Below the pieces are notes generated by a model, which was given only the letters and a program-made list of their open reading frames with translations, had not been told where the DNA came from and made no database searches. A program made the position numbers and the translations under genes. From Terriglobia bacterium (lineage in GTDB: Bacteria; Acidobacteriota; Terriglobia; Terriglobales; Acidobacteriaceae): a stretch of DNA of 64,000 nt. Below are positions 50,992 to 58,461 of the stretch, piece after piece. The number at the start of each line of letters is the position of its first letter. Positions within the stretch are counted from its first letter, which is position 1. The DNA lies in NCBI GenBank assembly GCA_020073385.1, contig JAIQFH010000013.1:62001-126000 (forward strand). Reading direction: 5' to 3'.

Positions 50992-51627
50992 TTGAATCCT
51001 CCCGTTAAAGACGCTGGCCGCAAGACGATTCGCGTGGTGCTGGCCGAGGATCAGGGCATGGTTCTGGGCGCGCTGGCGGCCTTGCTCGAAATTGAAGGCG
51101 ACATTTCGGTGGTTGCGCAGGCCCGTAACGGCAAAGAGGCGCTGGAGGCCGTCCTCGCGCATAAGCCCGACGTCTTCATTACCGACATCGAAATGCCGCA
51201 CATGAGCGGTCTCGATGTTGCCGCCGAATTGAAGCGCCAGCGTACCGGAACGCGCGTGGTCATCGTGACCACATTCGCCCGCACAGGCTACTTGCGCCGC
51301 GCCCTCGAGTCAGGCGCGTCGGGATATCTACTGAAAGACATGCGCGCCGAAGAGCTTGCCGATGCCGTGCGCCGCGTCCATCAAGGCCTGCGCGTGATTC
51401 ATCCCGAGTTGGCAACGGAAGCATGGGGCGAAGTAGACCCCCTGACCGACCGCGAGCGCCAAGTCCTGCGCCTAGCCGGCGAAGGCATGGCCAGCTGCGA
51501 TATCGCCGGCGAACTGGGATTGTCCGACGGCACCGTGCGGAACTATCTGTCGGAAGCCATCAGCAAGCTGGGAGCGAACAACAGAGTGGAAGCCGCAAGG
51601 ATCGCGAGAACCAAAGGCTGGCTGTAG
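50992..51627 (+). CDS. LuxR/NarL-type response regulator
   Basis: Regulator of 211 residues starting at TTG 50992, immediately after the kinase stop. Receiver domain with acidic pocket VVLAEDQGMV and phospho-Asp in KPDVFITDIEMPHMSGLDVA, Thr/Lys residues in VVIVTTFARTGYLRRALESG and SGYLLKDMRAEELA. C-terminal LuxR HTH: LTDRERQVLRLAGEGMASCD, IAGELGLSDGTVRNYLSEAI SKLGANNRVEA. Likely targets the operon that starts at 47635, perhaps through TGACATTTGTCA. The TTG start is the only candidate that keeps the first strand of the receiver. Confidence 0.92.
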   Translation: MNPPVKDAGRKTIRVVLAEDQGMVLGALAALLEIEGDISVVAQARNGKEALEAVLAHKPDVFITDIEMPHMSGLDVAAELKRQRTGTRVVIVTTFARTGYLRRALESGASGYLLKDMRAEELADAVRRVHQGLRVIHPELATEAWGEVDPLTDRERQVLRLAGEGMASCDIAGELGLSDGTVRNYLSEAISKLGANNRVEAARIARTKGWL

Positions 51628-51639
51628 AAAACACCCACG

Positions 51640-51686
51640 TAGCGACAGCCGCCTCGGCTGTCCGTCCCGAGCGTAGTCGAAGGAGA
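51640..51686. repeat. R2-type repeat with nested 20-bp element
   Basis: GTAGCGACAGCCGCCTCGGC paired with GCTGTCC, then CCCGAGCGTAGTCGAAGGAG, a variant of the nested element. It lies between the response regulator and the isoaspartyl peptidase. Confidence 0.7.
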
Positions 51687-51717
51687 AGCGAGCCAGCGCG
51701 AAGCCGGGTCAGTGCCT

Positions 51718-52692
51718 CTATGACGTAGTCGCCCGCTCGATCCCACTTTCCTGATTCTTCACCGTCTTGTAAGCCCAGGCCATGCGCGGCGTGTTATGCG
51801 AGATGCCGATGTGCCCTTCGCGGTTCAAAACGATAATCCCACCATGTCCGTTCACGCGCTGCTTGAGATAATTCATCGCCTCCTGCGCCGACCACTCAGG
51901 AAGATTTCCCGCGGCGATGCGATCAGCAGTCCACTTGGCAAGAACCAACTTCATGATCGGCTCGCCCCATCCAGTCGTGGAGGCAGCGGCGCTCTCATTG
52001 TCGGCGTAACAACCGCAACCGATCAGCGACGAGTCGCCTAGGCGCCCCGGAGCCTTGTTCAGCGTGCCTCCCGTTGATGTGGCGGCGGCAATGTTGCCGT
52101 TGCGATCAAGCGCGACCGCGCCGACGGTGTCGTGCGAAATCGTCGGATCGTCTGTGGGCGCGAACAGATCACTTCCCGACACTGGGTGCCCCATTTCTGG
52201 CGCGCCTTTTGCGCCAGAAGTGGGGATTTTCGCCTGATACTCTCGCAGCCTCTCGACTTCGCGCGGGATGACGAGGTCCTCATTCTTGCAAAGCGGAATG
52301 CCGTGTTCAGCCGCGAATTTCTCGGCGCCTTCGCCGACGAAATAAACGTGCGGGCTCTCGCTCAGAATCTTACGCGCGGCGCGGATCGGATTGCGCAGAT
52401 GCTCGACGCACCCCACGCCGCCCGCGCGAAGCGTTGCCCCATCCATAATGAGCGCGTCGAGTTGCACACGCCCATCGCGATTGAGAAAGCTGCCGCGCCC
52501 AGCGTCGAAGGTCTCGTCGTCTTCCATAATGACGACCGCTTCCTCGACAGCATCCAGCGCCGACCCGCCACGCTCGAGCACACGCCATCCCGCCGCCAGC
52601 GCATTCGACACGCCGCGGATGTGCGCGTCGACCATGTCATCCGGCATGGCCCACGCCCCACCATGAACGACTAATACAGGATCAGTCGGCAA
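51718..52692 (-). CDS. Isoaspartyl peptidase/L-asparaginase (Ntn hydrolase) with in-frame repeat
   Basis: Plant-type asparaginase of 324 residues, cleaved autocatalytically. The nucleophile is Thr189 in HDTVGAVALDRNGNIAAATS TGG; supporting segments are VHGGAWAMPD at the start, AGRGSFLNRDGRVQLDALIM, GRLGDSSLIGCGCYADNESA AASTTGWGE and HNTPRMAWAY. Residues ~154-170 (KIPTSGAKGAPEMGHPV) come from the R1 palindrome at 52184-52234. They fall in the linker just before the nucleophile, the segment that is flexible and disordered in known homologues, which may explain tolerance. Function: hydrolysis of isoaspartyl dipeptides or asparagine. Confidence 0.9.
   Translation of the reverse strand: MPTDPVLVVHGGAWAMPDDMVDAHIRGVSNALAAGWRVLERGGSALDAVEEAVVIMEDDETFDAGRGSFLNRDGRVQLDALIMDGATLRAGGVGCVEHLRNPIRAARKILSESPHVYFVGEGAEKFAAEHGIPLCKNEDLVIPREVERLREYQAKIPTSGAKGAPEMGHPVSGSDLFAPTDDPTISHDTVGAVALDRNGNIAAATSTGGTLNKAPGRLGDSSLIGCGCYADNESAAASTTGWGEPIMKLVLAKWTADRIAAGNLPEWSAQEAMNYLKQRVNGHGGIIVLNREGHIGISHNTPRMAWAYKTVKNQESGIERATTS
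52184..52234. repeat. Palindromic repeat R1 inside the isoaspartyl peptidase gene
   Basis: GGGTGCCCCATTTCTGGCGC … GCGCCAGAAGTGGGGATTTT. Encodes KIPTSGAKGAPEMGHP on the minus strand. Same orientation to the host gene as copies at 10311 and 19189, third reading frame. Confidence 0.88.
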
Positions 52693-53056
52693 GAGTTATC
52701 CCCAGAACGTCAGACCAAAGACCTCGGACGTCAGACCACAGATGAGACGGGATAGGATAGCAGGTCATTACGATCTAGTGCCCGGCCCATGTCCTTGCAG
52801 ATTTGCGGAACACTCCGGGTATTGTGACTGATGCCGCTCTTGACCATTCGGCGCTCCCCTGGCGATTGTCATCCTGACCCGCAGCTATTGGCGGCGAAGA
52901 ACCTATGCACTCTTCAACATCACTGATGCTCCAGATGAGTCCATAGGTCCTTCGGTCCGCAAACCCGCGGCCCTCAGGATGTCAAATAGAAATAGCTAAC
53001 TGTAGTGTTGATCGTTTCCGTCGAGGACCGCACGTCGCAAAGAAAATGCGCCGCCA
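52693..53056. other. Intergenic region with an R3 palindrome
   Basis: 52868-52983 is an R3 palindrome: GTCATCCTGACCCGCAGCTA … GCGGCCCTCAGGATGTC, inner arms CTATGCACTC and GAGTCCATAG. Degenerate GACCTCGGACGTCAGACC text lies at 52720-52738. No gene. Confidence 0.65.
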
Positions 53057-55153
53057 TTACGGCTTCCAGTCCTGCGAGTACACGGCGAATTGCGTGGGGC
53101 CGATTACTCCGAAGCACACCCGGTAAGGCGAATCGGTCTGAGCAAAGACCAAATCCACTTCTGCGGTTTTTCCCGGCGCGAGGTCCGCCAGCTTGATCTC
53201 TTGCCGCTCCACCGGAATATCTCCTTGTCCGTAGAACACTACTTCAATGCGGTAGCCTCGCAACGTGTAGGTGGGAAGAGTGCTGCGCGCCTTTAGGAGA
53301 ATGTGAAACGTGTTTCCGTGGTTGGTGATGGCCACCGACTCGATAGGGCTCGACTCGTCGCGCAGCACCGCGTAGGAAGGCTTCCGCGCGCCGTAGACGT
53401 CGACCACTCCGTGCACGCGTTGCTGCAGCGCTCCCATTCCGCGGTCTCCAATGTGGGTGCGGTAATCGTTGTAGCAGAAGAAAATCGCTCCCCCGACGAA
53501 ATCTTTCGAGCGGAAGACTTTGGTGTGGTTGCGCAGGATCTCGATGCGAGGCAGGTCACCCTCCGGACGGTCCGGCGTGCAGGCGCAGTATCCGTACTCG
53601 GAGATCACGATCGGCTTCGCGGGAAACGCAGCGTGCAGCGCGTCCAGGTGCTGGTCGAGGTCGCGCGCGTCCCCGGGCTGCCATGTCCCGAAGTATTCGT
53701 TGGCCTCGATGAAGTCCATCAGTCCGGCAACGTCGCGCTCGGGAGTCTTGAGCAAGGAGTTCGAGGCGTAGGAGCAGAGGCGTCCGGGATCGAGACGCTT
53801 GGCCTCTTCCAGCATGCGCTTGGCGAACTGGTACGCTGCGGGATTCTGGCCGCCGATCTCGTTGCAGAGTCCCCAAACAACGACCGAGGGATGATTGCGG
53901 TTCTGTTCAATCAGCTCGCGCAACTGCTCCAGTCCGTTTTCCATGATGTCGGCGGCAGGCTCTGCGCCCATGTCGGCGAAGGTTGCGGGCCCCCACGTCG
54001 GGACTTCTAACTGCATCAGCATGCCTCGACGATCGCAAAAGTCGATCACGCGTTGGTCCTGAGGCCAATGAACGCGGGTGAAAACGCAGTTCAGATTCTT
54101 CATGTCGCGGTGATCGTGCTCGATCCAGTCAGCCGGTTCGGCCATGCCGTAATCAGGGTTGCTGCCGGCCATGCGCTCGACCCCCATCAGGCGCACGGGC
54201 TCCCCATTGAAGTGGAACCTGCCGTCTTTGATTTCGAACTTGCGAATTCCGAAGGTTGTTTCCAGCAGATGCTCTTCCCTGCCGTCGGAGGTGTGTAGCT
54301 CGATCCGATAGAGATTCGGGAAATCGAAATGCCAGAGCTTCGCGCTTGCAATGGTTGCCTGCAGCGTCAGAGTCTCGCGTCCGCGCGCTTTGACTGTGAG
54401 CTTGCTGATCTTCGAGCTGGCGACTGTCTGTCCTGTGGCGTCGTCGAAGACGCGGAAGCTGGCGGATCCGGTCCAGCTCTTTGCGCTCGTGTTTCGACAA
54501 AGTGCTGAAACCGTGACCGCAGCTTCTTTGCTGCTCAGATCAGCGACGGCATCGATGTCGACGCGCTCCACGAAGGTTTTCGGCGTGATGAGCAGTTGTA
54601 CCGGACGAAAGATGCCGCCGTCATGTGCCCAGTCGCTTGACCGGCCGCGAGGCAGCATGTGCTCGTTGAATGCATTGTCGACGCGAACGGCAATCAAATT
54701 AATTTGGCCCCAACGCAGCATCGGGGTGATGTCGAGCGTGAAAGCGGTATATCCCTTGCGCACGTGCTCTCCGGCCAGCTGGCCGTTAACCCAAACCGTA
54801 GCGGTGTGAAACACGGCTTCGAACTGCAAGCGGACCGCGGCGTCGCGCCAGTTAGGAAGGGCTTCGAAGGACCGCCGGTACCATGCGATTCCGCGATAGT
54901 CGGTGTGGGCAGAATCAACCTGCCAGGTGTGCGGGACTGTGACTTCGCCCCATTGCCCCGTTGAGAAGTCCCATGTATTCCAGCCGTTCTTCGTTCCGAG
55001 ATCGTCGGGGTCGATTTGAAAGGCCCATGTTCCGCAGAGGGAGACCGTTTCAGTGGCCGCGCGGACTCGAGGAGTTACCGCCGATGAGCGCGAGGTGGCG
55101 AGCGCCGCAGCGACCAAGGCGGATTTGCTCAGGAACTGCCGACGGGATGACAT
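53057..55153 (-). CDS. Glycoside hydrolase family 2 (beta-galactosidase/glucuronidase-like), Tat-exported
   Basis: Protein of 698 residues. The N-terminus MSSRRQFLSKSALVAAALAT is a twin-arginine signal (S-R-R-x-F-L). Sugar-binding domain (about 35-190, GTWAFQIDPDDLG, VPHTWQVDSAHTDYRGIAWY RR), immunoglobulin-like domain, then TIM barrel (about 310-610). Acid/base Glu432 in VVVWGLCNEIGGQ and nucleophile Glu519 in KPIVISEYGYC, as in GH2. A C-terminal beta domain follows. It removes non-reducing beta-linked galactosyl, glucuronosyl or mannosyl units in the periplasm or outside the cell; exact substrate undetermined. Monocistronic. Confidence 0.92.
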   Translation of the reverse strand: MSSRRQFLSKSALVAAALATSRSSAVTPRVRAATETVSLCGTWAFQIDPDDLGTKNGWNTWDFSTGQWGEVTVPHTWQVDSAHTDYRGIAWYRRSFEALPNWRDAAVRLQFEAVFHTATVWVNGQLAGEHVRKGYTAFTLDITPMLRWGQINLIAVRVDNAFNEHMLPRGRSSDWAHDGGIFRPVQLLITPKTFVERVDIDAVADLSSKEAAVTVSALCRNTSAKSWTGSASFRVFDDATGQTVASSKISKLTVKARGRETLTLQATIASAKLWHFDFPNLYRIELHTSDGREEHLLETTFGIRKFEIKDGRFHFNGEPVRLMGVERMAGSNPDYGMAEPADWIEHDHRDMKNLNCVFTRVHWPQDQRVIDFCDRRGMLMQLEVPTWGPATFADMGAEPAADIMENGLEQLRELIEQNRNHPSVVVWGLCNEIGGQNPAAYQFAKRMLEEAKRLDPGRLCSYASNSLLKTPERDVAGLMDFIEANEYFGTWQPGDARDLDQHLDALHAAFPAKPIVISEYGYCACTPDRPEGDLPRIEILRNHTKVFRSKDFVGGAIFFCYNDYRTHIGDRGMGALQQRVHGVVDVYGARKPSYAVLRDESSPIESVAITNHGNTFHILLKARSTLPTYTLRGYRIEVVFYGQGDIPVERQEIKLADLAPGKTAEVDLVFAQTDSPYRVCFGVIGPTQFAVYSQDWKP

Positions 55154-55231
55154 TGCGGACTAGGCCTCGGGGAATGACAGCGCAAGTTAATCAAAAGATC
55201 CCGCTGAGTGTCCACAAGGTGAGAGTGCTCG

Positions 55232-55340
55232 TGTGGGGACAGCCGCCATAGCCTGCCCTGAGCGAAGTCGAAGGGGCTGTCCAGCGAAGCGAGCGCCCCT
55301 CCGTTACCACACTGGACAGCCGAAGGCGGCTGTTCCCACA
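55232..55340. repeat. R2 palindrome with nested 20-bp element
   Basis: TGTGGGGACAGCCGCCATAG … CGAAGGCGGCTGTTCCCACA, 109 bp. CCCTGAGCGAAGTCGAAGGG is inserted at 55256-55275, breaking the left arm of the palindrome. Confidence 0.85.
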
Positions 55341-55353
55341 TAGTTCTTTCGAT

Positions 55354-56001
55354 TTACGCGGCTTGGCCTGGGGTTAAGGCTACTGGCGGGTCTTGGGTGC
55401 GCGTCCAGGTGTAGCGCATGCGGTGGATTACGGTGATCGTGCTTAGGACTGCGATCAGCCACAGCACCGGAGCCATGCGGTTAAACAGCGCTCCGAGTAT
55501 TACCAGCACCAGGCGTTCGGGGCGCTCCATGAATCCGACACGGCACGAGCCAATCAGACTCTCGGCGCGGGCTCTCGTGTAGCTCACCATGATGGCGCTG
55601 ATCATGACGAAGGCAGTAAGGACGACGTAGGTGTAGCGTCCGCCACGGGCGTAGAAGACTAACAGTCCAAGAAACTGCGACGCGTCCGAATAGCGGTCAA
55701 CAACCGAGTCGAAGAACGCTCCGAAGCGCGTGACGCGGTTCGTGGCGCGGGCGACTTGTCCGTCCACCAGATCGAAGAAACCGGAGAAGATAATGACTAG
55801 TCCGGCGTAAATGAACATTCGCTTCTGATTGGAGGCGTTGGCCGAGCCAAAAAGAAAGGCTGCCCAGGTGTTAACCACCAGTCCCATGAAGGTAAGGACA
55901 TTAGGATTGATGCGAGAGAGCGCGAGCCAGCGGACGATGGTATCGAGTAAAACTCCGCAGGCCCGTCCGAAGGCGGAGGTCCAGGAAGCGGTCATTGGCA
56001 A
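55354..56001 (-). CDS. CDP-alcohol phosphatidyltransferase family protein
   Basis: Membrane enzyme of 215 residues. The family motif is complete: D80-G81-x2-A84-R85-x8-G94-x3-D98-x3-D102 in the segment DLVDGQVARATNRVTRFGAF FDSVVDRYSD. About six helices, for example VLTFMGLVVNTWAAFLF, YAGLVIIFSGFFDL and FLGLLVFYARGG. It transfers a phosphatidyl or similar group from a CDP-linked lipid to an alcohol; the short C-terminus and the RPERLVLVILG segment resemble phosphatidylinositol-phosphate-type synthases, but the acceptor cannot be fixed from sequence. Confidence 0.88.
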   Translation of the reverse strand: MPMTASWTSAFGRACGVLLDTIVRWLALSRINPNVLTFMGLVVNTWAAFLFGSANASNQKRMFIYAGLVIIFSGFFDLVDGQVARATNRVTRFGAFFDSVVDRYSDASQFLGLLVFYARGGRYTYVVLTAFVMISAIMVSYTRARAESLIGSCRVGFMERPERLVLVILGALFNRMAPVLWLIAVLSTITVIHRMRYTWTRTQDPPVALTPGQAA

Positions 56002-56021
56002 AGCACCGGAACCGCCAATTT

Positions 56022-56124
56022 AACCACAAAGGGCACGAAGGTACACGAAGGAAAATTCTTGCGGTTCTGCCTTCGTGGACCGTCTCCTGCCCTGAGCGTA
56101 GTCGAAGGGTGTCCTTTGTGGTTC
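56022..56124. repeat. R4 inverted repeat with nested 20-bp element
   Basis: AACCACAAAGGGCACGAAGG … GTGTCCTTTGTGGTT. The right half is broken by CCCTGAGCGTAGTCGAAGGG (56090-56109), compared with the uninterrupted copy at 23457. Confidence 0.82.
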
Positions 56125-56139
56125 ATGAATTTGGTGCGA

Positions 56140-56634
56140 TTACGCTTGCGCTTCTTTGGGACCGTCGGCTTCGTCGTGGATCGTGCTCAGACTCAGGATT
56201 TCCAACTCGCGCTTGCCGTTGGGAGTCACTACGATGGCTTCATCCCCGACTTTCTTATTCAACAGCGCGCGGCCGATGGGGCTCGTGGTCGAAATCTTTC
56301 CCGCCGCAACATCCGACTCTTCGCTGGTCACCAGCTTGTACTCGACTTCTTCCCCTTTGGTATTGTCGTACACCTTCACCGTGGATCCGAGGCCAACCTT
56401 GTCCTTGGGAATATTGTTCATGTTGACCATGGACAGATCGGCGAGGCGCTTACCTAGCTGCCGGACGCGCGCTTTCACGAACTCCTGCCGCTGCTTGGCC
56501 ATGTGGTACTCGGCATTTTCACTGAGATCGCCAAGGGCCGCGGCTTTCTTGATTTCTTTCGGAAGTTCGTGGATCAACTCGTGTTCAAGCGCGTTGATCT
56601 CTTCCTGCAATTTGCGTTTGATCGCGTCTGTCAT
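56140..56634 (-). CDS. greA: Transcription elongation factor GreA
   Basis: GreA/GreB family protein of 164 residues. N-terminal coiled coil with the acidic tip (KLQEEINALEHELIHELPKE, IKKAAALGDLSENAEYHMAK QRQEFVKARVRQLGKRL), C-terminal FKBP-like domain (GSTVKVYDNTKGEEVEYKLV, STTSPIGRALLNKKVGDEAI VVTPNGKRELEILSL). It rescues backtracked RNA polymerase by stimulating cleavage. Monocistronic. Confidence 0.97.
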   Translation of the reverse strand: MTDAIKRKLQEEINALEHELIHELPKEIKKAAALGDLSENAEYHMAKQRQEFVKARVRQLGKRLADLSMVNMNNIPKDKVGLGSTVKVYDNTKGEEVEYKLVTSEESDVAAGKISTTSPIGRALLNKKVGDEAIVVTPNGKRELEILSLSTIHDEADGPKEAQA

Positions 56635-56830
56635 CTTGAATTTGAAGCCGGGTTACTAAGTGGCCGGATTACAGCAAGGCTTGGGACATTATACCCCCGG
56701 CACAGGCCTTGCGCCGTCCGGCTTTTCGCTTGGCTAAGAGGGCCAAGAATGGCGGCTTGCGAGTACACTCTCGGGAACGCAAACCGGCAGCTCGGGGCTG
56801 ATTTTGCGCACAAACAAAAGGGGGAAGGAA

Positions 56831-57268
56831 ATGTCTAATCTGGCAGCAACTCCAATTGTGGGTGGTACTACGCCTCCGCGGAGGCTGGGACAGAGTGTGT
56901 GGGCGATCGTGGCGGGATTTCTCGTCGTTGTGGTGTTTTCGATCGGCACTGACATCGTGCTGCGCAAACTCGGCATCTTCCCGCCGCTCGGGCAGAAAAT
57001 GGCAGACCGGCTATTCGTGTGGGCGACGATTTATCGCACGATCTACGGGATCGTCGGCAGTTACACTGCCGCGCGGCTCGCGCCGTATCGGCCGATGTGG
57101 CACGCCATGATGGGAGCGGCCATCGGAATGATCCTCGGTACCGTCGGGGCGGTAGTAACGTGGAATAAAGACCTAGGGCCTCACTGGTATCCGCTGGCGC
57201 TCATTGTTACCGGTATCCCCTGCGCCTGGATCGGGGCAAAAATCCGGGAAAAGCAGCTTCCTACGTAA
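56831..57268 (+). CDS. Membrane protein, four helices, unknown function
   Basis: Protein of 145 residues from the ATG at 56831 (GGAAGG upstream). Hydrophobic segments are WAIVAGFLVVVVFSIGTDIV, VWATIYRTIYGIVGSYTA, WHAMMGAAIGMILGTVGAVV and YPLALIVTGIPCAWIGAKI. The order and the R-L-A-P-Y turn are typical of small uncharacterised Terriglobia membrane proteins that often stand before YCII/ECF modules. No functional motif. Confidence 0.7.
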   Translation: MSNLAATPIVGGTTPPRRLGQSVWAIVAGFLVVVVFSIGTDIVLRKLGIFPPLGQKMADRLFVWATIYRTIYGIVGSYTAARLAPYRPMWHAMMGAAIGMILGTVGAVVTWNKDLGPHWYPLALIVTGIPCAWIGAKIREKQLPT

Positions 57269-57361
57269 ACCTGTCGATTTCGCACCGCCTCGTTCGATGC
57301 TGATATAGAGCCTGGAAAGATCCAAATCCGGCTCAAAACTGAAAAACAGGAGTGAACAGCT

Positions 57362-57787
57362 ATGCGAGTGATGGTCATCGTAAAAGCCACCAAGGATTCC
57401 GAGGCGGGGGTCCTTCCGAGCAAAGAGTTGCTGACAGCCATGGGCAAGTACAACGAGGAACTCGTGAAAGCCGGGATTATGCTCGCCGGAGACGGTTTGA
57501 AGCCGTCGTCCAAAGGCAAGCGGGTACGGTTTTCTGGCGATAAGCGGTCGGTGATTGATGGGCCATTCGCCGAGACCAAGGAACTGATTGCGGGCTACTG
57601 GATGTGGCAGGTGCGATCGATGGAAGAAGCGGTGGAATGGCTGAAGCGTTGCCCGAATCCGATGCCCGGTGAATCTGAGGTGGAGATCCGGCCGGTCTTC
57701 GAAGCGGCAGATTTCGGAGAGAACTTCACCCCGCAGCTCCAGGAGCAAGAGCGCCGGATTGCCGAGAAGATCGCAGGAAAGAAGTAG
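57362..57787 (+). CDS. YCII/DGPF-domain protein 1
   Basis: Small protein of 141 residues: MRVMVIVKATKDSEAGVLPS, AGIMLAGDGLKPSSKGKRVR FSGDKRSVIDGPFAETKELI, GYWMWQVRSMEEAVEWLKRC. The DGPF motif names the family. DGPF proteins are encoded next to ECF42-type sigma factors; their role is unknown. AGGAG lies 9 bp before the ATG. An R3 palindrome separates it from the second DGPF gene. Confidence 0.88.
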   Translation: MRVMVIVKATKDSEAGVLPSKELLTAMGKYNEELVKAGIMLAGDGLKPSSKGKRVRFSGDKRSVIDGPFAETKELIAGYWMWQVRSMEEAVEWLKRCPNPMPGESEVEIRPVFEAADFGENFTPQLQEQERRIAEKIAGKK

Positions 57788-57811
57788 TGAAATCGTTCCT
57801 CAATTACCTTT

Positions 57812-57920
57812 GTCATTCCGACGAGTCGCCGAGCGACAAGGAGGAATCTGCTGTCCGCCGGCACCCTCAACGCTGTCGGCGACAGCAGATTCCTCCGCGG
57901 CTTCGTCGCTTCGGAATGAC
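57812..57920. repeat. R3 palindrome between the two DGPF genes
   Basis: GTCATTCCGACGAGTCGCCG … GTCGCTTCGGAATGAC, with GAGGAATCTGCTGTC and GACAGCAGATTCCTC inner arms. Confidence 0.85.
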
Positions 57921-58047
57921 AAAATTTTTTGTAAACCCTGTCGATTTCGCAAACCCCGGTTCGACGTATTCATAGAGCGCGGGAAATCGGAGGCAAAAAT
58001 CATCGAGACCCGGCTCACAATTTGAATCCATACTAAGGAGAAAGACC

Positions 58048-58440
58048 TTGAAATTCCTCAGCATCTACAAGAACGCTGAACGCAACATCCCTCCCACCGA
58101 GCAGGAAATGGCCACCATGGGCAAACTGGTCGAACAGGGCTTTAAAGAAGGCTGGCTGCTCGCCACCGAAGGCTGCCTTCCGAGCAAACTGGGCGCGCGC
58201 GTCCGCAGGTCGGGCAGCAACATCAGCGTCACCGACGGTCCCTTCACCGAGTCCAAAGAAGTCGTTGGCGGATTCGCCATCCTGAAGGCGAATTCCAAGG
58301 AAGAAGCGATCCAGCTCGCGAAGGACTTCCTCAAAGTTGCCGGCGAAGGCGAATGCGAACTGCGCCAGATCTACGAAGCCAACTGCGCCGACCAGAACGC
58401 TGCCAAGAGCGCGGGCCGCGAGGTTGCGCTGAAAGCCTAG
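58048..58440 (+). CDS. YCII/DGPF-domain protein 2
   Basis: Protein of 130 residues. Start is TTG at 58048 with AAGGAG 9 bp upstream; no in-frame ATG lies close enough. KFLSIYKNAERNIPPTEQEM, GWLLATEGCLPSKLGARVRR, ISVTDGPFTESKEVVGGFAI LKANSKEEAIQLAKDFL show the D-G-P-F motif. Directly upstream of the sigma factor gene (21 bp), so likely co-transcribed with it. Confidence 0.88.
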   Translation: MKFLSIYKNAERNIPPTEQEMATMGKLVEQGFKEGWLLATEGCLPSKLGARVRRSGSNISVTDGPFTESKEVVGGFAILKANSKEEAIQLAKDFLKVAGEGECELRQIYEANCADQNAAKSAGREVALKA

Positions 58441-58461
58441 AAAATGATGTGATCGGTAGCA

